A DNA stretch of 64,000 nt, taken from positions 1 through 64,000 of the forward strand of contig JAABQD010000005.1 in assembly GCA_011391635.1 (NCBI GenBank), read 5' to 3'. The position numbers and the translations under genes are program-made. Positions 62,031 through 64,000 of this stretch are shown here, one piece after another. Under the pieces are notes generated by a model. It had not been told where the DNA came from. It was given only the letters and a program-made list of their open reading frames with translations, and did no database searches. The stretch comes from Sulfurimonas sp. Lineage in GTDB: Bacteria; Campylobacterota; Campylobacteria; Campylobacterales; Sulfurimonadaceae. Within the stretch, counting starts at the first letter, position 1, and every line of letters starts with the position of its first letter.

Positions 62031-63065
62031 TTGGCACTGGAGCATAAGGTGAAGAAAGAGATATTTCAGAGAAAAGCACTCAAAGAGAATGCAGAAAAAT
62101 TAAATGTACTGTATGTTGAAAATCATGCAGGAACAAGACTACGACTAGGCAGACTCTTAAGACGCTATTTCAATAAAGTTTTTGTCACAACTTATGCTGA
62201 TAATGCCATCAAAATTTTTCAAAGTGGTCACTTTGATTTAATCATCACAAGTGCATCTCTTCCAGATATGAAGACAACAGAAATCTGTAGAAAAATCAAA
62301 AACATTGCTTTCAAAAAACCAATTATTATCGTCTCTAAAAATAAAAATCCTGATGAAATTATAGAATTAATCAACATGGGTATCGCTGGATTTATCACAA
62401 CTCCTCTCGAAGAGAAAAAAATCATACCTATTTTATCGAGAGTCACACTCGAGATCAGTGATTTACAGTTAATTTACAACTTTCAAGACCTTATGGAACA
62501 AGAATTAGACCAAGAGTTGAAATTTGAGGAACATCATGAAGAACGGATAGAAGAAGATGCTTTTGATGACAAAGAGGATAACCTCTTAGAAGAGAGTAAT
62601 ATAGACCTGCTCATTACACGCTACGACCCAATTTCTGCAAAAGAATTCATCGAAGATTATCCAACAGAACTCACTTTAACTGCCGATAAATTAATTTCAA
62701 TCAATGAGGGTATTGATTTACATATCAACAAGTTTATTAACAATCCATCCTATGCAAATGCTATTACAGTTGCAGATGAGTTTAAAAAATTTGCAACTGT
62801 TTTGTCTGAAATTGACGAATTATCAAATATGACTTTTTCTATAAACAAGCTCTCTATAATATTTGAAACAATTGATTACACACAAAATTACAAAGAGTAT
62901 TATGATATTATCTTAGCAGTTTCTGATGAGCTTATGCATTGGTGCTACAGTATTTTCATCCATCAAAATGTAGATGATATTCACTATCTTGATAAATCAT
63001 TTTTGGCAGATGCACTTATGCTTGAGTCTCTCTTTAGAAGAAATCTAAAAAAAAATCACGCCTAG
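62031..63065 (+). CDS. Response regulator with receiver domain and uncharacterised helical C-terminal region
   Basis: LNVLYVENHAGTRLRLGRLLRRYF...HFDLIITSASLPDMKTTEICRKI; C-terminal ~150 aa unassigned. Confidence 0.75.
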   Translation: MALEHKVKKEIFQRKALKENAEKLNVLYVENHAGTRLRLGRLLRRYFNKVFVTTYADNAIKIFQSGHFDLIITSASLPDMKTTEICRKIKNIAFKKPIIIVSKNKNPDEIIELINMGIAGFITTPLEEKKIIPILSRVTLEISDLQLIYNFQDLMEQELDQELKFEEHHEERIEEDAFDDKEDNLLEESNIDLLITRYDPISAKEFIEDYPTELTLTADKLISINEGIDLHINKFINNPSYANAITVADEFKKFATVLSEIDELSNMTFSINKLSIIFETIDYTQNYKEYYDIILAVSDELMHWCYSIFIHQNVDDIHYLDKSFLADALMLESLFRRNLKKNHA

Positions 63066-63137
63066 GCTTAATTTTTTGATGACACTTTAGATATAATCGC
63101 GAATTATTTAAAAGATTATATTTACAAGGCTACAACG

Positions 63138-64000
63138 ATGTCAACAAATGGTTATGAACCACAAAAAGTAGAAGAACAATTTTATAAAATTTGGGAAAGT
63201 CGAAAATACTTCGAGATAGATGGCAATAAATCTATCCAAGAAGAGGGAAAAAACTTCTCTATCATGATGCCTCCACCCAATGTTACAGGGCGTCTTCACA
63301 TAGGTCACGCACTTACATTTACACTCCAAGATATTATTACTCGCTACAAACGCATGGATGGCTACAAAACTCTCTGGCAACCAGGAACGGACCACGCAGG
63401 AATCGCTACACAAAATGTTGTAGAAAAACAACTCTTAGCAGAGGGAACAACCAAAGAGGAACTCGGAAGAGAGAAATTCCTCGAGAGAGCTTGGGCTTGG
63501 AAAGCAGAATCCGCTGGAATTATGACAGATCAACTTCGTAAAATGGGTGTCTCTCCAGCATGGGAGAGAGAGCGATTTACGATGGATGATGGACTTCAAA
63601 AATCTGTAAAAGAGGCTTTTGTACATCTCTACAACCAAGGGCTTATCGTTCGTGGAAACTACATGGTCAATTGGTGTACACATGATGGTGCACTCAGCGA
63701 CATCGAAGTAGAACACGAAGACCATGATGGCAAGTTTTATCACATCAAGTACCCTTTTGCAGATGGAAGCGGGCATGTGGAAGTGGCAACGACGCGACCT
63801 GAGACTTACTTCGGAGACACCGCTGTAATGGTACATCCTGAGGATGAGCGATATAAACACCTTTTAGGCAAAAAAATCCGTCTTCCACTCTTAGAGCGTG
63901 AAGTAGCAATCATTGCCGATGAGCATGTGGATATGGAGTTTGGAACTGGTGTGGTAAAAGTAACTCCAGCCCACGATACAAACGACTACGAAGTTGGAAA
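63138..64000 (+). CDS. valS: Valyl-tRNA synthetase, truncated at window end
   Basis: MSTNGYEPQKVEEQFYKIWESRKYFE...MMPPPNVTGRLHIGHALTFTLQDIITRYKRM...WQPGTDHAGIATQ (manual translation). Confidence 0.97.
   Translation, partial: MSTNGYEPQKVEEQFYKIWESRKYFEIDGNKSIQEEGKNFSIMMPPPNVTGRLHIGHALTFTLQDIITRYKRMDGYKTLWQPGTDHAGIATQNVVEKQLLAEGTTKEELGREKFLERAWAWKAESAGIMTDQLRKMGVSPAWERERFTMDDGLQKSVKEAFVHLYNQGLIVRGNYMVNWCTHDGALSDIEVEHEDHDGKFYHIKYPFADGSGHVEVATTRPETYFGDTAVMVHPEDERYKHLLGKKIRLPLLEREVAIIADEHVDMEFGTGVVKVTPAHDTNDYEVG

Overview
Chromosomal window from an AT-rich Campylobacterota (epsilonproteobacterial, Sulfurimonas-like) genome. It is mostly housekeeping genes: proA, proC, thrC, an EnvC/FtsX/FtsE block, trmB, an rluD-type synthase, rodA, ileS, gatA, guaB, metY/metX, xseB, murC, mutS2, lemA, a UvrD-type helicase and valS (partial). 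There is also a six-tRNA cluster and a dense set of two-component / c-di-GMP signalling genes. The most striking signal is a repeated, non-palindromic motif, consensus 5'-TTtCCACATGCCAa-3' (reverse complement tTGGCATGTGGaAA). By hand I count 34 exact copies of its 9-bp core CCACATGCC/GGCATGTGG in 64 kb (19 forward, 15 reverse), where well under one is expected by chance. Copies lie inside conserved genes, mostly read as Pro-His-Ala, and in intergenic DNA. In intergenic DNA they form inverted pairs that look like transcription terminators just after stop codons. This is the genomic signature of a DNA uptake sequence (DUS/USS), which I know only from Neisseriaceae and Pasteurellaceae, so I propose a candidate Campylobacterota uptake sequence. 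The longest motif-free interval (about 19.67-29.60 kb) contains a signalling gene island bounded by a diverged partial duplication of gatA fused to a DUF3465 gene fragment, consistent with acquired DNA. Other items: a tandem tRNA-Asp/tRNA-Val duplication, three modules pairing periplasmic sensor proteins with c-di-GMP or histidine-kinase genes, and a perfect 13-bp inverted repeat upstream of an orphan nucleotidyltransferase-fold gene. All counts were made by eye and should be recomputed.
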